The notes below the pieces were generated by a model. It was not told the origin of the DNA. It was given only the letters and a program-made list of their open reading frames with translations, and did not search any database. 64,000 nucleotides of DNA from Streptomyces albofaciens JCM 4342. Lineage in GTDB: Bacteria > Actinomycetota > Actinomycetes > Streptomycetales > Streptomycetaceae. Below, in pieces: positions 1 to 8,241 of this stretch; the stretch's first letter is position 1; each line of letters opens with the position of its first letter. The stretch is from the NCBI RefSeq assembly GCF_008634025.1, contig NZ_PDCM01000001.1, positions 3,256,501 through 3,320,500 of the forward strand, in the 5' to 3' direction. The translations under genes were made by a program, and so were the position numbers.

Positions 1-600
1 GTTCCTGCTGATGCCGTTCCCGCCGACGCCGCTCCTGCTGACGCCGAGCAGGCCGTCGCCGCGCAGGCCGTCGCCCCGCAGCCGGAGCAGGTCACCGCCC
101 CCGAAGGTGCCCAGCAGCCCGAGGAGGCACAGAACATCGCCGAGGTCACCCAGGACGCTCCCGGAGAAGTCCGGAACGTCCCCGCGGAAGCACAGCACCC
201 CGAGGAGCCCGCCCAGGCTCCCGAGCCGACCCAGGCCACCGAGCAGGCCCCCGCGGCCGCTCAGCCCGCCGCCCCGGCGGACGCCCCCCGGCCCCCGGCC
301 GAGGACGGCTCCGACGCCGGGCAGCCGGCCGTCGAGCAGGACGGCGCCGAGCTGGTCCAGCTCGGTGACACCCCGGACGCCCCGGTCGTCCTGGACGTGC
401 CGGACGCCCCCGGGGCACCGGCCGGAGCCGTCCCCGCGCAGCCCGCCCCGGCGCCCGCCGATGCCGCACCCTCCGCCGAGGCCCCCGCGGCCCCGGATGC
501 CACGGCCCCCGCTCCGCAGGACGGGACCGCTCCGCAGGACGGAACCGCTTTGCAGGCCGAGCCACAGGAGCCCGCCGTCCCGGCCCAGCCGGCCGGCCCC
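1..600 (+). repeat. Ala/Pro/Glu/Gln-rich low-complexity coding region
   Basis: The N-terminal coding part of the cobT fusion is a degenerate run of short Ala, Pro, Glu, Gln and Asp words with no recognisable domain, for example the repeated PADA at the very start and DGTAPQDGTA near the end. It continues beyond the left window edge. It is probably a disordered linker or tail; its composition also produces long shadow frames on both strands. Confidence 0.7.
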
Positions 601-2331
601 CCGGCCGCCGGTTACGACGACTCCGAGCGCGCCGCCGTGCACCGGGTCATGCGCGAGCGCCGGGACATCCGTAACGGCTTCCGTTCCGACCCCATCCCCA
701 ACGAGGTGCTGCTGCGCGTCCTGGAGGCGGCCCACACCGCCCCCAGCGTCGGCCACTCCCAGCCCTGGGACTTCGTCGTCATCCGCTCGCAGGAGACCCG
801 GGAGCGGATGCACCAGCTCGCCGCGGCGCAGCGCGAGGCGTACGCGAAGTCGCTGCCGAAGGCCCGCGCCAAGCAGTTCCGCGAGCTGAAGATCGAGGCC
901 ATCCTCGAAACGCCGGTCAACATCGTGGTGACCGCCGACTCGACCCGCGGCGGCCGGCACACCCTCGGCCGCCACACCCAGCCCCAGATGGCCCCCTACA
1001 GCTCCGCGCTCGCGGTGGAGAACCTGTGGCTGGCGGCCCGCGCCGAGGGCCTGGGCGTCGGCTGGGTCAGCTTCTTCGACGAGCGCGAGATGGTCCGCGA
1101 GCTGGGGCTGCCCGAGCACCTGGAGGTCGTCGCCTACCTCTGCGTCGGGTACGTGGACGAGTTCCCCGACGAGCCCGAGCTGATGCAGGCCGGCTGGGCC
1201 AAGCGCCGCCCGCTGTCCTGGGTGGTCCACGAGGAGACGTACGGCCGCCGCGCCCTGCCCGGCGAGGCGCCCGCCAACCTCCTCCAGGAGACCCTCCAGG
1301 GCATCCGCCCGCTGGACGCCAAGGCGCTCGGCGAGGCGTGGGAGCGGCAGAAGCGGATGACGAAGCCCGCGGGCGCCCTCGGCATGCTGGAGATCATCTC
1401 CGCGCAGCTGTGCGGCCTGTCCCGCAAGTGCCCGCCGCCGATCCCGGAGCCGGCCGCCGTCGCGATCTTCGCGGGCGACCACGGTGTGCACGCCCAGGGC
1501 GTCACCCCCTGGCCCCAGGAGGTGACCGGGCAGATGGTCGCCAACTTCCTGGGCGGCGGCGCGGTCTGCAACGCCTTCGCCAACCAGGTGGGCGCCGAGG
1601 TCTGCGTCGTGGACGTGGGCGTGGCGGCCGAGCTGCCGGCCACCCCCGGCCTGCTGCCGCGCAAGATCCGGCCGGGCACCGCCGACTTCACCGTCGGCCC
1701 CGCGATGAGCCACGACGAGGTGCTGCGCGCCATCGAGGTGGGCATCGAGACCGCCCGCGACCTGGTGGCCGCCGGGAACAAGGCGCTGATCACCGGCGAG
1801 ATGGGCATCGCCAACACCACCACCTCGGCCGCCCTGGTCTCCGTCTACACGGAGGCCGACCCCGCCGAGGTCACCGGCCGCGGCACGGGCATCAACGACG
1901 AGACCCACGCCCGCAAGATCGACGTGGTGCGCCGCGCCCTGGAGCTGCACCGACCGGACCCCGCCGACCCGATCGGCGTCCTCGCCGCGGTCGGCGGCCT
2001 GGAGCACGCGGCGATGGCCGGCCTGATCCTCGGCGGCGCCTCGCTGCGTACGCCGGTCATCCTGGACGGCGTCAGCGCCGGGGCCGCCGCCCTGGTGGCG
2101 CGCGCCATCGCCCCCGAGGCGCTGGCCGCCTGCATCGCGGGCCACCGCAGCGCCGAGCCCGGCCACGTCGCCGCGCTCAACAAGCTCGGACTGCGCCCGC
2201 TGGTCGACCTGGACCTGCGGCTCGGCGAGGGCACCGGTGCCCTGCTGGCACTGCCCGTCGTCCAGAGCGCCGCCCGCGCCATGCACGAGGTCGCCACCTT
2301 CGACTCCGCCGGAGTCACCGAGAAGGGCTGA
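1..2331 (+). CDS. cobT: BluB-CobT fusion: nicotinate-nucleotide-dimethylbenzimidazole phosphoribosyltransferase (5' partial)
   Basis: The reading frame is open at the window edge, so the start is missing; 776 residues are visible. Residues 1 to about 203 are a low-complexity Ala/Pro/Glu/Gln-rich stretch. Residues 204-415 resemble BluB/nitroreductase enzymes, which break down FMN to 5,6-dimethylbenzimidazole (RRDIRNGF, then APSVGHSQPWDF). Residues about 424-770 are CobT, which joins dimethylbenzimidazole to nicotinate mononucleotide to make alpha-ribazole phosphate for the lower ligand of cobalamin. Visible CobT motifs are FAGDHGVHAQGV, GEMGIANTTTSAA and LRLGEGTGA, whose Glu (residue 743) aligns with the catalytic base. 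Making the base and activating it in one chain is logical channelling (inference). The next gene works on the same tetrapyrrole pathway. Confidence 0.93.
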   Translation, partial: VPADAVPADAAPADAEQAVAAQAVAPQPEQVTAPEGAQQPEEAQNIAEVTQDAPGEVRNVPAEAQHPEEPAQAPEPTQATEQAPAAAQPAAPADAPRPPAEDGSDAGQPAVEQDGAELVQLGDTPDAPVVLDVPDAPGAPAGAVPAQPAPAPADAAPSAEAPAAPDATAPAPQDGTAPQDGTALQAEPQEPAVPAQPAGPPAAGYDDSERAAVHRVMRERRDIRNGFRSDPIPNEVLLRVLEAAHTAPSVGHSQPWDFVVIRSQETRERMHQLAAAQREAYAKSLPKARAKQFRELKIEAILETPVNIVVTADSTRGGRHTLGRHTQPQMAPYSSALAVENLWLAARAEGLGVGWVSFFDEREMVRELGLPEHLEVVAYLCVGYVDEFPDEPELMQAGWAKRRPLSWVVHEETYGRRALPGEAPANLLQETLQGIRPLDAKALGEAWERQKRMTKPAGALGMLEIISAQLCGLSRKCPPPIPEPAAVAIFAGDHGVHAQGVTPWPQEVTGQMVANFLGGGAVCNAFANQVGAEVCVVDVGVAAELPATPGLLPRKIRPGTADFTVGPAMSHDEVLRAIEVGIETARDLVAAGNKALITGEMGIANTTTSAALVSVYTEADPAEVTGRGTGINDETHARKIDVVRRALELHRPDPADPIGVLAAVGGLEHAAMAGLILGGASLRTPVILDGVSAGAAALVARAIAPEALAACIAGHRSAEPGHVAALNKLGLRPLVDLDLRLGEGTGALLALPVVQSAARAMHEVATFDSAGVTEKG

Positions 2332-2360
2332 CCGCGCGGGCACGGCCCCTGCGCATGACC

Positions 2361-2393
2361 CCCGGCCCGCAGCCTCATAGGCTGTGGGCCGGG
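2361..2393. terminator. Hairpin terminator after cobT
   Basis: A 15-bp stem (2361-2375 with 2379-2393, one G-U pair) closes on a 3-nt loop, 29 bases after the cobT stop. There is no U-tract, which is usual for Streptomyces terminators. Confidence 0.75.
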
Positions 2394-2395
2394 GG

Positions 2396-2434
2396 CCGTA
2401 CCCTCTCACCAGGTCGCCGTACCCTCTCACCAGG
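2396..2434 (+). repeat. Two tandem copies of an 18-bp word upstream of cobA
   Basis: The word ccgtaccctctcaccagg occurs at 2396-2413 and again at 2417-2434, a period of 21 bp, or two turns of the helix. It lies between the cobT terminator and the cobA start, so it could be a paired operator or simply a small duplication. No regulator is known to me for this word. Confidence 0.6.
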
Positions 2435-2558
2435 CCCCCGGGGCGGCAGCCGCCCCGTCCCCACCGCCGCTCCAGTGCCGCAGCGGCGACGCGTCCCCAC
2501 CTTCGCCAGCGCGCGCTGCCCGCACCACCGCGCCACCCCCACAAGGAGCCGTACCGCC

Positions 2559-3782
2559 ATGGCCGAGCACGCCGAACACGCCGCCTACCCCGTCGGACTG
2601 CGCCTGTCCGGCCGCCGCGTGGTCGTCCTCGGCGGCGGCCAGGTCGCCCAGCGCCGCCTGCCCTCCCTGGTCGCCGCGGGCGCCGACGTGCTGCTGATCT
2701 CCCCGTCCGCCAAGCCGTCCGTCGAGGCCATGGCCGACACCGGCGAGATCCGCTGGGAGCGCCGCCGCTACGCGCCCGGCGACCTCGCCGACGCCTGGTA
2801 CGCCCTGATCTCCACCGACGACCCCGAGGCCAACGCCGCCGCCTCCCAGGAGGCCGAGGACCGCCGCGTGTGGTGCGTGCGCTCCGACGACGCGGAGGCC
2901 GCCACCGCCTGGACGCCGGCCACCGGCCGCAGCGAGGGCGTCACCGTCGCGGTGCTCACCGGCCGCGACCCGCGCCGCTCCGCCGCCGTACGGGACGCCA
3001 TCGTCGAGGGCCTGCGCGACGGCACCCTCGCCGCCCCGCACCACCGCGCCCGCGCCACCGGGGTCGCCCTGGTCGGCGGCGGCCCCGGCGACCCCGACCT
3101 GATCACCGTGCGCGGCCGCCGGCTGCTCGCCGAGGCCGACGTGGTCATCGCCGACCGGCTCGGCCCCCGCGACCTGCTCGCCGAACTGCCGCCGCACGTC
3201 GAGGTCATCGACGCCGCGAAGATCCCGTACGGCCGGTTCATGGCCCAGGAAGCGATCAACAACGCCCTGATCGAACACGCCCGCGCCGGAAAGTCCGTGG
3301 TCCGCCTCAAGGGCGGCGATCCGTACGTCTTCGGCCGCGGCATGGAGGAACTCCAGGCCCTCGCCGAGGCCGGCCTCCCCTGCACCGTCGTCCCCGGCAT
3401 CTCCAGCTCCATCAGCGTGCCCTCCGCGGCCGGCATCCCCGTCACCCACCGCGGGGTCGCCCAGGAGTTCACCGTCGTCAGCGGCCATGTCGCACCCGAC
3501 GACGAGCGCTCCACGGTCGACTGGTCGGCCCTCGCCCGCCTGCGCGGCACCCTCGTCGTCCTGATGGGCGTCGAGAACAGCGGCGCCATCGCCGCCACGC
3601 TCATCGCCCACGGGCGCGGCGCCGACACGCCCGTGGCCGTCGTCCAGGAGGGCACCACCGCCGCCCAGCGCCGCGTGGACGCCACCCTCGGCACGCTCGG
3701 CGAGACGGTACGGGCCGAAGGCGTACGGCCGCCCGCGGTCATCGTCATCGGCGAGGTCGTGGCCGTGCACCCCACGGACTGA
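2559..3782 (+). CDS. cobA: Siroheme synthase/uroporphyrinogen-III C-methyltransferase (CysG-type)
   Basis: A 407-residue two-domain enzyme. The N-terminal part (residues 1-150) has a Rossmann motif VVVLGGGQVAQRR typical of precorrin-2 dehydrogenase/ferrochelatase. The C-terminal part (from about residue 165) is a SAM-dependent uroporphyrinogen-III methyltransferase, with VGGGPGDPDLITVRG, RLKGGDPYVFGRG and PGISSSISVPSAAGIPVTHR. It makes precorrin-2, the branch point to siroheme and cobalamin, which fits the cobT gene upstream. The ATG was chosen because aaggag lies 10 bases before it and the protein starts just ahead of the Rossmann fold. The family is named cysG or cobA; which function dominates here cannot be told from sequence. 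Confidence 0.92.
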   Translation: MAEHAEHAAYPVGLRLSGRRVVVLGGGQVAQRRLPSLVAAGADVLLISPSAKPSVEAMADTGEIRWERRRYAPGDLADAWYALISTDDPEANAAASQEAEDRRVWCVRSDDAEAATAWTPATGRSEGVTVAVLTGRDPRRSAAVRDAIVEGLRDGTLAAPHHRARATGVALVGGGPGDPDLITVRGRRLLAEADVVIADRLGPRDLLAELPPHVEVIDAAKIPYGRFMAQEAINNALIEHARAGKSVVRLKGGDPYVFGRGMEELQALAEAGLPCTVVPGISSSISVPSAAGIPVTHRGVAQEFTVVSGHVAPDDERSTVDWSALARLRGTLVVLMGVENSGAIAATLIAHGRGADTPVAVVQEGTTAAQRRVDATLGTLGETVRAEGVRPPAVIVIGEVVAVHPTD

Positions 3783-3844
3783 CCCACTGCCCCCCGAACC
3801 CGAGCACTCACCCCCCGCCCCACCACCGACAAGGCACCCACCCC

Positions 3845-4666
3845 GTGGCTGACATCATCACCGTCGACGACCCGGACGACCCCCGCCTGGGCGACTACAC
3901 CGGCCTGACCGACGTGGAGCTGCGCCGCCGCCGCGAGCCGGCCGAGGGCCTGTTCATCGCGGAGGGCGAGAAGGTCATCCGGCGCGCCGGGCAGGCCGGT
4001 TACGCGATGCGCTCGATGCTGCTGTCCGCCAAGTGGGCCGAGGTGATGGGCGATGTCATCGAGGCGGCGACGGCACCGGTGTACGTGGTCAGCCCGGCCC
4101 TCGCCGAGCGCGTGACGGGCTATCACGTCCACCGCGGCGCCCTGGCCTCCATGGCCCGCAAGCCGCTGCCGACGGCCGCCGAACTCCTGGCCCGGCCCGG
4201 CACCCGCCGTATCGCGGTGATGGAAGCGGTCAACGACCACACCAACATCGGCGCCATCTTCCGCAGCGCCGCCGCTCTCGGCATGGACGCCGTCCTGCTC
4301 TCCCCGGACAGCGCCGACCCGCTCTACCGCCGCTCGGTGAAGGTCTCCATGGGCGCGGTCTTCGCGGTGCCGTACGCCCGCCTGGAGAACTGGCCCCGCG
4401 ACCTGGAAACCGTCCGCGAGGCGGGCTTCCCCCTCCTCGCCCTCACCCCCGACGAGCGGGCCGTCCCGCTGGACGAGGCGGCCCCGCACCGCATGGACCG
4501 CGCGGCGCTGATGCTCGGGGCCGAAGGCGACGGCCTGTCCCCGCGGGCGCTGAGGGCCGCCGACACGTGGGTCCGCATCCCGATGGCCCACGACGTGGAC
4601 TCCCTCAACGTGGGAGCCGCGGCGGCGGTGGCGTTCTACGCGGTCACGGCTGGTCGTACCAGGTGA
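3845..4666 (+). CDS. SpoU/TrmH-family RNA 2'-O-methyltransferase
   Basis: A 273-residue protein with all three SpoU (SPOUT) motifs: NHTNIGAIFRSAAALGMDAV (motif 1, with the Asn and Arg of the active site), LMLGAEGDGL (motif 2) and IPMAHDVDSLNVGAAAAVAF (motif 3). These form the knotted SAM-binding site of ribose methylases acting on rRNA or tRNA. An N-terminal segment of about 110 residues is likely the substrate-binding domain (GLFIAEGEKVIRRA). The GTG start has a weak aagg 10 bases upstream. Its 3' end overlaps the convergent next gene by 23 bp. The exact RNA target is unknown. Confidence 0.88.
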   Translation: MADIITVDDPDDPRLGDYTGLTDVELRRRREPAEGLFIAEGEKVIRRAGQAGYAMRSMLLSAKWAEVMGDVIEAATAPVYVVSPALAERVTGYHVHRGALASMARKPLPTAAELLARPGTRRIAVMEAVNDHTNIGAIFRSAAALGMDAVLLSPDSADPLYRRSVKVSMGAVFAVPYARLENWPRDLETVREAGFPLLALTPDERAVPLDEAAPHRMDRAALMLGAEGDGLSPRALRAADTWVRIPMAHDVDSLNVGAAAAVAFYAVTAGRTR

Positions 4667-5111
4667 AGGAGGCGACCCGCCAGCCCTCCGGGGTGCGGAC
4701 GAACTGGAAGGACTTGGTCCCCTCGCCCTCGTAGGGGGTGCCGTCCAGGAACCCGGACTTGCGGTACGTGCCGAACCGCGACGCGATGTCGCCCGCGATC
4801 TCGGTCCGCTCGGAGGTCTCCCATTCGGAGAACTCGACCAGCCGGCCCCCGGTCAGCAGCCGCTGTCGCGGCTCGATGAACGCGTCCAGGGTGTAGACCG
4901 TGAACCGCGGGCCGGTCACCACGATCACGCCCTCCGGCAGGACCAGCCGTCGGAGCCGGGCCACCTCGGGGGTCCGGCCGCCCCGGTTGTCGAAGACGCC
5001 GAAGAACTCGGCGGTCAGCGCGTCTATCTCGGCCTTGTCGGCCCTGTCGGCCCTGTCGGCCTGGTCCGCCTGGCCGGTCTTCTCGGCACGGTCGGTCTCG
5101 ATCTTGGACAT
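4644..5111 (-). CDS. Hypothetical protein, NTF2-like/DUF4440 fold
   Basis: A 155-residue soluble protein. Residues 28-155 look like a SnoaL/NTF2-type cone fold as in DUF4440 proteins: an N-terminal helix (EIDALTAEFFGVFDNRGG), mid strands (VIVVTGPRFTVYTLDAF) and the closing TKSFQFVRTPEGWRVASFTW. A charged leader (residues 8-27) repeats ADRADRADKA. No catalytic residues can be assigned, so function is open. There is no Shine-Dalgarno sequence, but TAATTT (5118-5123, minus strand) ends 6 bases before the ATG, so the mRNA may be leaderless. It is convergent with and overlaps the methylase gene. Confidence 0.75.
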   Translation of the reverse strand: MSKIETDRAEKTGQADQADRADRADKAEIDALTAEFFGVFDNRGGRTPEVARLRRLVLPEGVIVVTGPRFTVYTLDAFIEPRQRLLTGGRLVEFSEWETSERTEIAGDIASRFGTYRKSGFLDGTPYEGEGTKSFQFVRTPEGWRVASFTWYDQP

Positions 5112-5210
5112 GGCGCGAAATTAGCACCCGCCCGCCACCGGACGGGACGGAATGTTCGAATCGGCCACCTGCCGCCCGCCTCCAGTTGCCAGCCGCCTGC
5201 CGCCGGGCCG

Positions 5211-6728
5211 TCAGCCCTGCCCGGCCTCCGGCGGCAGCGTGGCGGACCACGACGCGACGTACTCCGACCGTTCGGTCCCCAGGCTCCTGGCCGGTCCCTG
5301 GCACCCCTGCGCCACCGCGATCCCCAGCGCGACCAGCAGCGTCACCGTGATGAACACGATGATCCGCTGGCGCAGCAGCCGCCGGTCGGGTCCGGGCCTG
5401 CGCGCGCCGGGCGGCGTGCGCGATCCCGTACGAGAGGTCCGGGCCGGGCGTGAACCGTTTCGGCCCGGGGTGCGTGCTCCCGGCACGGACGGGCGCGCCG
5501 ACGGCCGCCTGCCGACACGGGCCTTCGGCGCCGCTTCCCCCGCAGGCCCCGCGCCCGGGGCGCCCGCGGCCGGCACGCTCGGCCCCGGCGTTCCCTGGGG
5601 CCGGACCGGCGCGGCTCCCCGGCCCGTCCCACTGCCGCGCGGCGCCTGAGGACGCGGTGTCGGCGTGTTGGCCGCCCGCCGCTCCGTACGCTGCCGCGCG
5701 TACTCCTCCGCGCGCTTTCCGGTCGGCCGGTCCGACTGCGGCCGTACGGACCTGACCCGGTCCGGAGTGCTCCGCTCAGGCGGTGCCCCGCGCTCGGGCG
5801 GCACCCCCGCGCCCCGCTCGGACGACGGGCCGCGCCCGGGCCGCATCCGCCTCCCGCCGGGCAGCGCCTCGCCGCCGGGCCCGCCCGGCATGGACAGCCC
5901 CTGCGCCTCGCGCGCCGCGATCTCCTTCAGCCGCAGCGACAGCGACAGTGTGCTGGGCCGGTCCGCCGGGTCCTTCGCCAGGCACGCCGCGAGCAGCGGT
6001 GCCAGCGCGTCCGGCACACCGGACAGCTGCGCCTCCTCGTGCACGACGCGGTAGAGCATCACTTCCGAACTGCCCTGGCCGAAGGGCGAGTCCGCCGTGC
6101 ACGCGTACGCGAGCGTCGCGCCCAGCGCGAAGATGTCCGTCGCCGGGGTCACGGCCGCGCCCCGCACCTGCTCCGGCGCGAGGAACCCGGGCGACCCGAC
6201 CGCCGTACCGACGTGGGTGAGGGTGCTCGCCCCGGTGGCCCACGCGATGCCGAAGTCGATGATGCGCGGGCCCTTGGGGGAGAGCAGGATGTTGGACGGC
6301 TTCAGGTCCCGGTGGACCACCCCCGCGTCGTGCACCGCCAGCAGGCCCTCGGACAGCGCGGCGCCGATCGAGGCGACCTGCGCCGGGTGCAGCGGCCCCT
6401 CGTCGTTGACCTTGTCGTGCAGCGAGGGCCCGGGGACGTACTGCGTGGCGAACCACGGCCGGTCCGCGTCCAGATCGGCGGCCACCAGCCGCGCCGTACA
6501 GCCGCCGCGGATGCGCCGCGCGGCCGACACCTCGCGGGCGAACCGCGAGCGGAATTCCTGGTCCTCGGCCAGATCGGGCCGGATGACCTTCAGGGCCACC
6601 CGCTGCCCGCGCTTGTCGGAGCCGAGGTAGACCACGCCCATCCCGCCCGCGCCGAGCCTCCGGTGGAGCCGGTACGAACCGACGACACGCGGGTCCTCGC
6701 GCCGGAGCCGCATCATCGCCATGTCCAT
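5211..6728 (-). CDS. Membrane-anchored Ser/Thr protein kinase (Hanks type)
   Basis: 505 residues. The kinase domain occupies about residues 18-285: glycine loop LGAGGMGVVYLG, Lys47 in VALKVI, catalytic HRDLKPSN, DFG in IIDFGIAWA and an activation loop with possible Thr sites, then APEQ. It is followed by about 170 residues of Pro/Arg/Gly-rich linker, one membrane segment (about 456-473, IIVFITVTLLVALGIAVA) and a short outer tail of about 30 residues. It therefore has the PknB topology without PASTA domains. The ATG at 6728 was chosen because it lies just ahead of the kinase fold; ATGs 6 and 12 bases inside are possible. The frame is open further upstream, but that part looks non-coding. Substrates are unknown. 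Confidence 0.9.
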   Translation of the reverse strand: MDMAMMRLRREDPRVVGSYRLHRRLGAGGMGVVYLGSDKRGQRVALKVIRPDLAEDQEFRSRFAREVSAARRIRGGCTARLVAADLDADRPWFATQYVPGPSLHDKVNDEGPLHPAQVASIGAALSEGLLAVHDAGVVHRDLKPSNILLSPKGPRIIDFGIAWATGASTLTHVGTAVGSPGFLAPEQVRGAAVTPATDIFALGATLAYACTADSPFGQGSSEVMLYRVVHEEAQLSGVPDALAPLLAACLAKDPADRPSTLSLSLRLKEIAAREAQGLSMPGGPGGEALPGGRRMRPGRGPSSERGAGVPPERGAPPERSTPDRVRSVRPQSDRPTGKRAEEYARQRTERRAANTPTPRPQAPRGSGTGRGAAPVRPQGTPGPSVPAAGAPGAGPAGEAAPKARVGRRPSARPSVPGARTPGRNGSRPARTSRTGSRTPPGARRPGPDRRLLRQRIIVFITVTLLVALGIAVAQGCQGPARSLGTERSEYVASWSATLPPEAGQG

Positions 6729-6925
6729 CCCCGCTGCCCGGTCCCGTCTGACGTGGCACAGCTTACGGATTGACGGCTCGCTGTGCTGATAGGCCGCGCA
6801 TGCGTCGGCGACCTGATTGTCGGTGGCCGGTGGGATGCTGACGGAGTGGGGGAAATCCGGACGCGGCGCGGTCCGGCCTCTCCCGCGTGTGCCCAATGAT
6901 CCGTCGCGGAAGGGGGATTGACGCG

Positions 6926-7204
6926 GTGAAGGGTGACCGGGTCGAGATCGTCGTGGACGCCGGGGACACCACCCGGGCGTATGAAGTGGTGGCGAGCAGG
7001 GCAGGCCGCAGGGTCGAGACGGCGGTGCGCAGGGGAGTGGTGGAAGTGAGCGAAGTCACCCGGAGCGGCTCGGTGGTCCGTACCGCCCGCTTCATGGCCA
7101 ATCGGGTCCTCGCCCTGGTCGAACACCCCGTGCCGCGGGTCGAGGAGTCCGAGGCGGCCGGGGCGGCCGGGGAGCGTCCCCTCCGGGATGACCCCAGGCC
7201 CTGA
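6926..7204 (+). CDS. Small conserved-type hypothetical protein
   Basis: 92 residues with regular beta-rich content (DRVEIVVDAGDTTRAYEVVA, then ETAVRRGVVEVSEV) and an acidic tail; no signal peptide or membrane segment. The GTG start is preceded by ggaaggggga about 8 bases upstream, which argues for real translation. I do not recognise a family. A TTGTCGGTG word with a poor -10 (GATGCT) lies at 6817-6839 and could be its promoter. It diverges from the kinase gene. Confidence 0.6.
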   Translation: MKGDRVEIVVDAGDTTRAYEVVASRAGRRVETAVRRGVVEVSEVTRSGSVVRTARFMANRVLALVEHPVPRVEESEAAGAAGERPLRDDPRP

Positions 7205-7393
7205 GGGGGACGTCTCCACCCAGGGGAGTACGCGCCGCGGCGTACCGTCATCCTGGCGTAGGCCGCCCAATCGGTACGACGGCATGACGCCCGCGGCCCG
7301 CGGGCTGCCTAATGTTGTCTGCAAGCGGCGGGCGAACGCACTCGTCCCCCGAGGTCAGACGCCCGCCGCCCCAAGACTGACGGGAGCGGGGCG

Positions 7394-7603
7394 ATGTCGG
7401 ACCTCTTCGGACGCACGGCTGTCCGTACGCAAGGGCGCAGGGGCGCCTCGGCGTTCGGCGGGCGGACCTCCGGGGCGCGCCGTCATCCGCTCGTCGCGGT
7501 GGCCATGGTGCTGCCGCTGGCGGTCCTGCTCGCCGTCGTGTTCGGCGGCTGGGATGCCGTCATGACACAGGCGTCGTCCGTGGCCGGAATGCTGGGGCGC
7601 TGA
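7394..7603 (+). CDS. Small single-pass membrane protein
   Basis: 69 residues: a basic N-terminus (about 30 residues, rich in Arg and Gly), one hydrophobic helix (about 32-50, LVAVAMVLPLAVLLAVVFGG) and a short tail. The ATG is preceded by a purine-rich gggagcgggg. The gene is followed at once by a hairpin, consistent with a monocistronic unit. Function unknown. The codon pattern is clearly GC3-biased. Confidence 0.6.
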   Translation: MSDLFGRTAVRTQGRRGASAFGGRTSGARRHPLVAVAMVLPLAVLLAVVFGGWDAVMTQASSVAGMLGR

Positions 7604-7607
7604 GGCG

Positions 7608-7640
7608 CCCCGGTCCCGGGAGAGCGGCCCGGGACGGGGG
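7608..7640 (+). terminator. Hairpin after the small membrane protein gene
   Basis: An 8-bp core stem (7613-7620 with 7628-7635), extended by four C-G pairs across a one-base bulge, starts 5 bases after the stop codon. Confidence 0.65.
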
Positions 7641-7688
7641 ACTTCCGGCCGACAACCCCGTGGGGACGGGGGTGCGGCGGACGGCAGA

Positions 7689-7720
7689 ATGGCCGGGCAT
7701 CTGGGGAGATGCCCGGCCAT
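7689..7720. terminator. Perfect 14-bp hairpin, likely bidirectional terminator
   Basis: Arms 7689-7702 and 7707-7720 pair perfectly around a GGGG loop. The 7604-8017 stretch between the small membrane gene and the tRNA operon has no convincing gene. It holds this hairpin, the one before it, a 15-bp direct repeat (7757-7771 and 7779-7793, gggcggcggaccgtg) and the tRNA terminator. Confidence 0.7.
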
Positions 7721-7756
7721 CGGCCTGTTCGGGGGCGGCCATGGGCTGTTCCGGGC

Positions 7757-7793
7757 GGGCGGCGGACCGTGCGGGGCCGGGCGGCGGACCGTG
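7757..7793 (+). repeat. 15-bp direct repeat in intergenic DNA
   Basis: gggcggcggaccgtg is found at 7757-7771 and 7779-7793, offset by 22 bp, inside the gene-free stretch. No function is evident. Confidence 0.5.
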
Positions 7794-7979
7794 GGGGCCC
7801 GGCCCTGCCGCCTTCGATCACGGCGAACCGTCCGCCCGCCTGCCGCCTGCCCGCTCCGCCGGCTTGTGTACCAAGGGGGTTGGTCCCGTATGGAGGCCCA
7901 GAGGTGCACCCGGCCGCCACCGCCCCCGGCCCGGCCGCAGGCCTACCCGGCCGCTCCGGACCCGCCCCGACAACGGCGA

Positions 7980-8005
7980 AGGGCCGGAGCGTGTGCTCCG
8001 GCCCT
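7980..8005 (-). terminator. Terminator of the tRNA operon
   Basis: A perfect 11-bp stem (7980-7990 with 7995-8005) with loop GTGT lies 12 bases beyond the 3' end of the last tRNA-Val on the minus strand. Confidence 0.75.
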
Positions 8006-8017
8006 CGACCGCAGGTG

Positions 8018-8089
8018 TGGACGATACTGGGATTGAACCAGTGACCTCTTCCGTGTCAGGGAAGCGCTCTCCCGCTGAGCTAATCGTCC
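8018..8089 (-). tRNA. tRNA-Val(GAC), copy 3 of the operon
   Basis: 72 nt, full cloverleaf: acceptor GGACGAT/ATCGTCC, D stem GCTC/GAGC, anticodon stem CTTCC/GGAAG around CTGACAC (anticodon GAC), T stem ACTGG/CCAGT with TTCAATC, discriminator A. CCA is not encoded. It is identical in sequence to the copy at 8242-8313. Confidence 0.95.
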
Positions 8090-8122
8090 TCGGGACCGCG
8101 GCCGGGGCCGCGGGGTGCTGCG

Positions 8123-8194
8123 TGCGCGATACTGGGATTGAACCAGTGACCTCTTCCGTGTCAGGGAAGCGCTCTCCCGCTGAGCTAATCGCGC
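8123..8194 (-). tRNA. tRNA-Val(GAC), variant acceptor stem
   Basis: 72 nt with the same D, anticodon and T arms as its two neighbours, but the acceptor stem is GCGCGAT/ATCGCGC. The changes on the two sides compensate, so pairing is kept. Anticodon GAC, no encoded CCA. Confidence 0.95.
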
Positions 8195-8241
8195 GGGATC
8201 CGCCCTGCCCGAAGGCGGGGGGAGCGGTCCTTGCGGACCAG

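Noticed and set aside
146..889. Long reading frames on both strands across the cobT front part
   Set aside because: They are Pro/Arg or Ala/Gly shadows of the low-complexity coding frame, with no RBS or domain.
3824..3832. TTGTCGGTG word on the minus strand
   Set aside because: No TAnnnT follows at the proper distance (GGGGGT is there) and no gene starts downstream on that strand.
2384..3840. Arg/Pro-rich frame running through cobA into the methylase gene
   Set aside because: It is the +1 shadow of cobA; only the part from 3845 onward, which has SpoU motifs, is real.
7604..8017. Several short reading frames in the gap before the tRNA operon
   Set aside because: They run through terminator hairpins and tRNA genes and have mixed codon bias.
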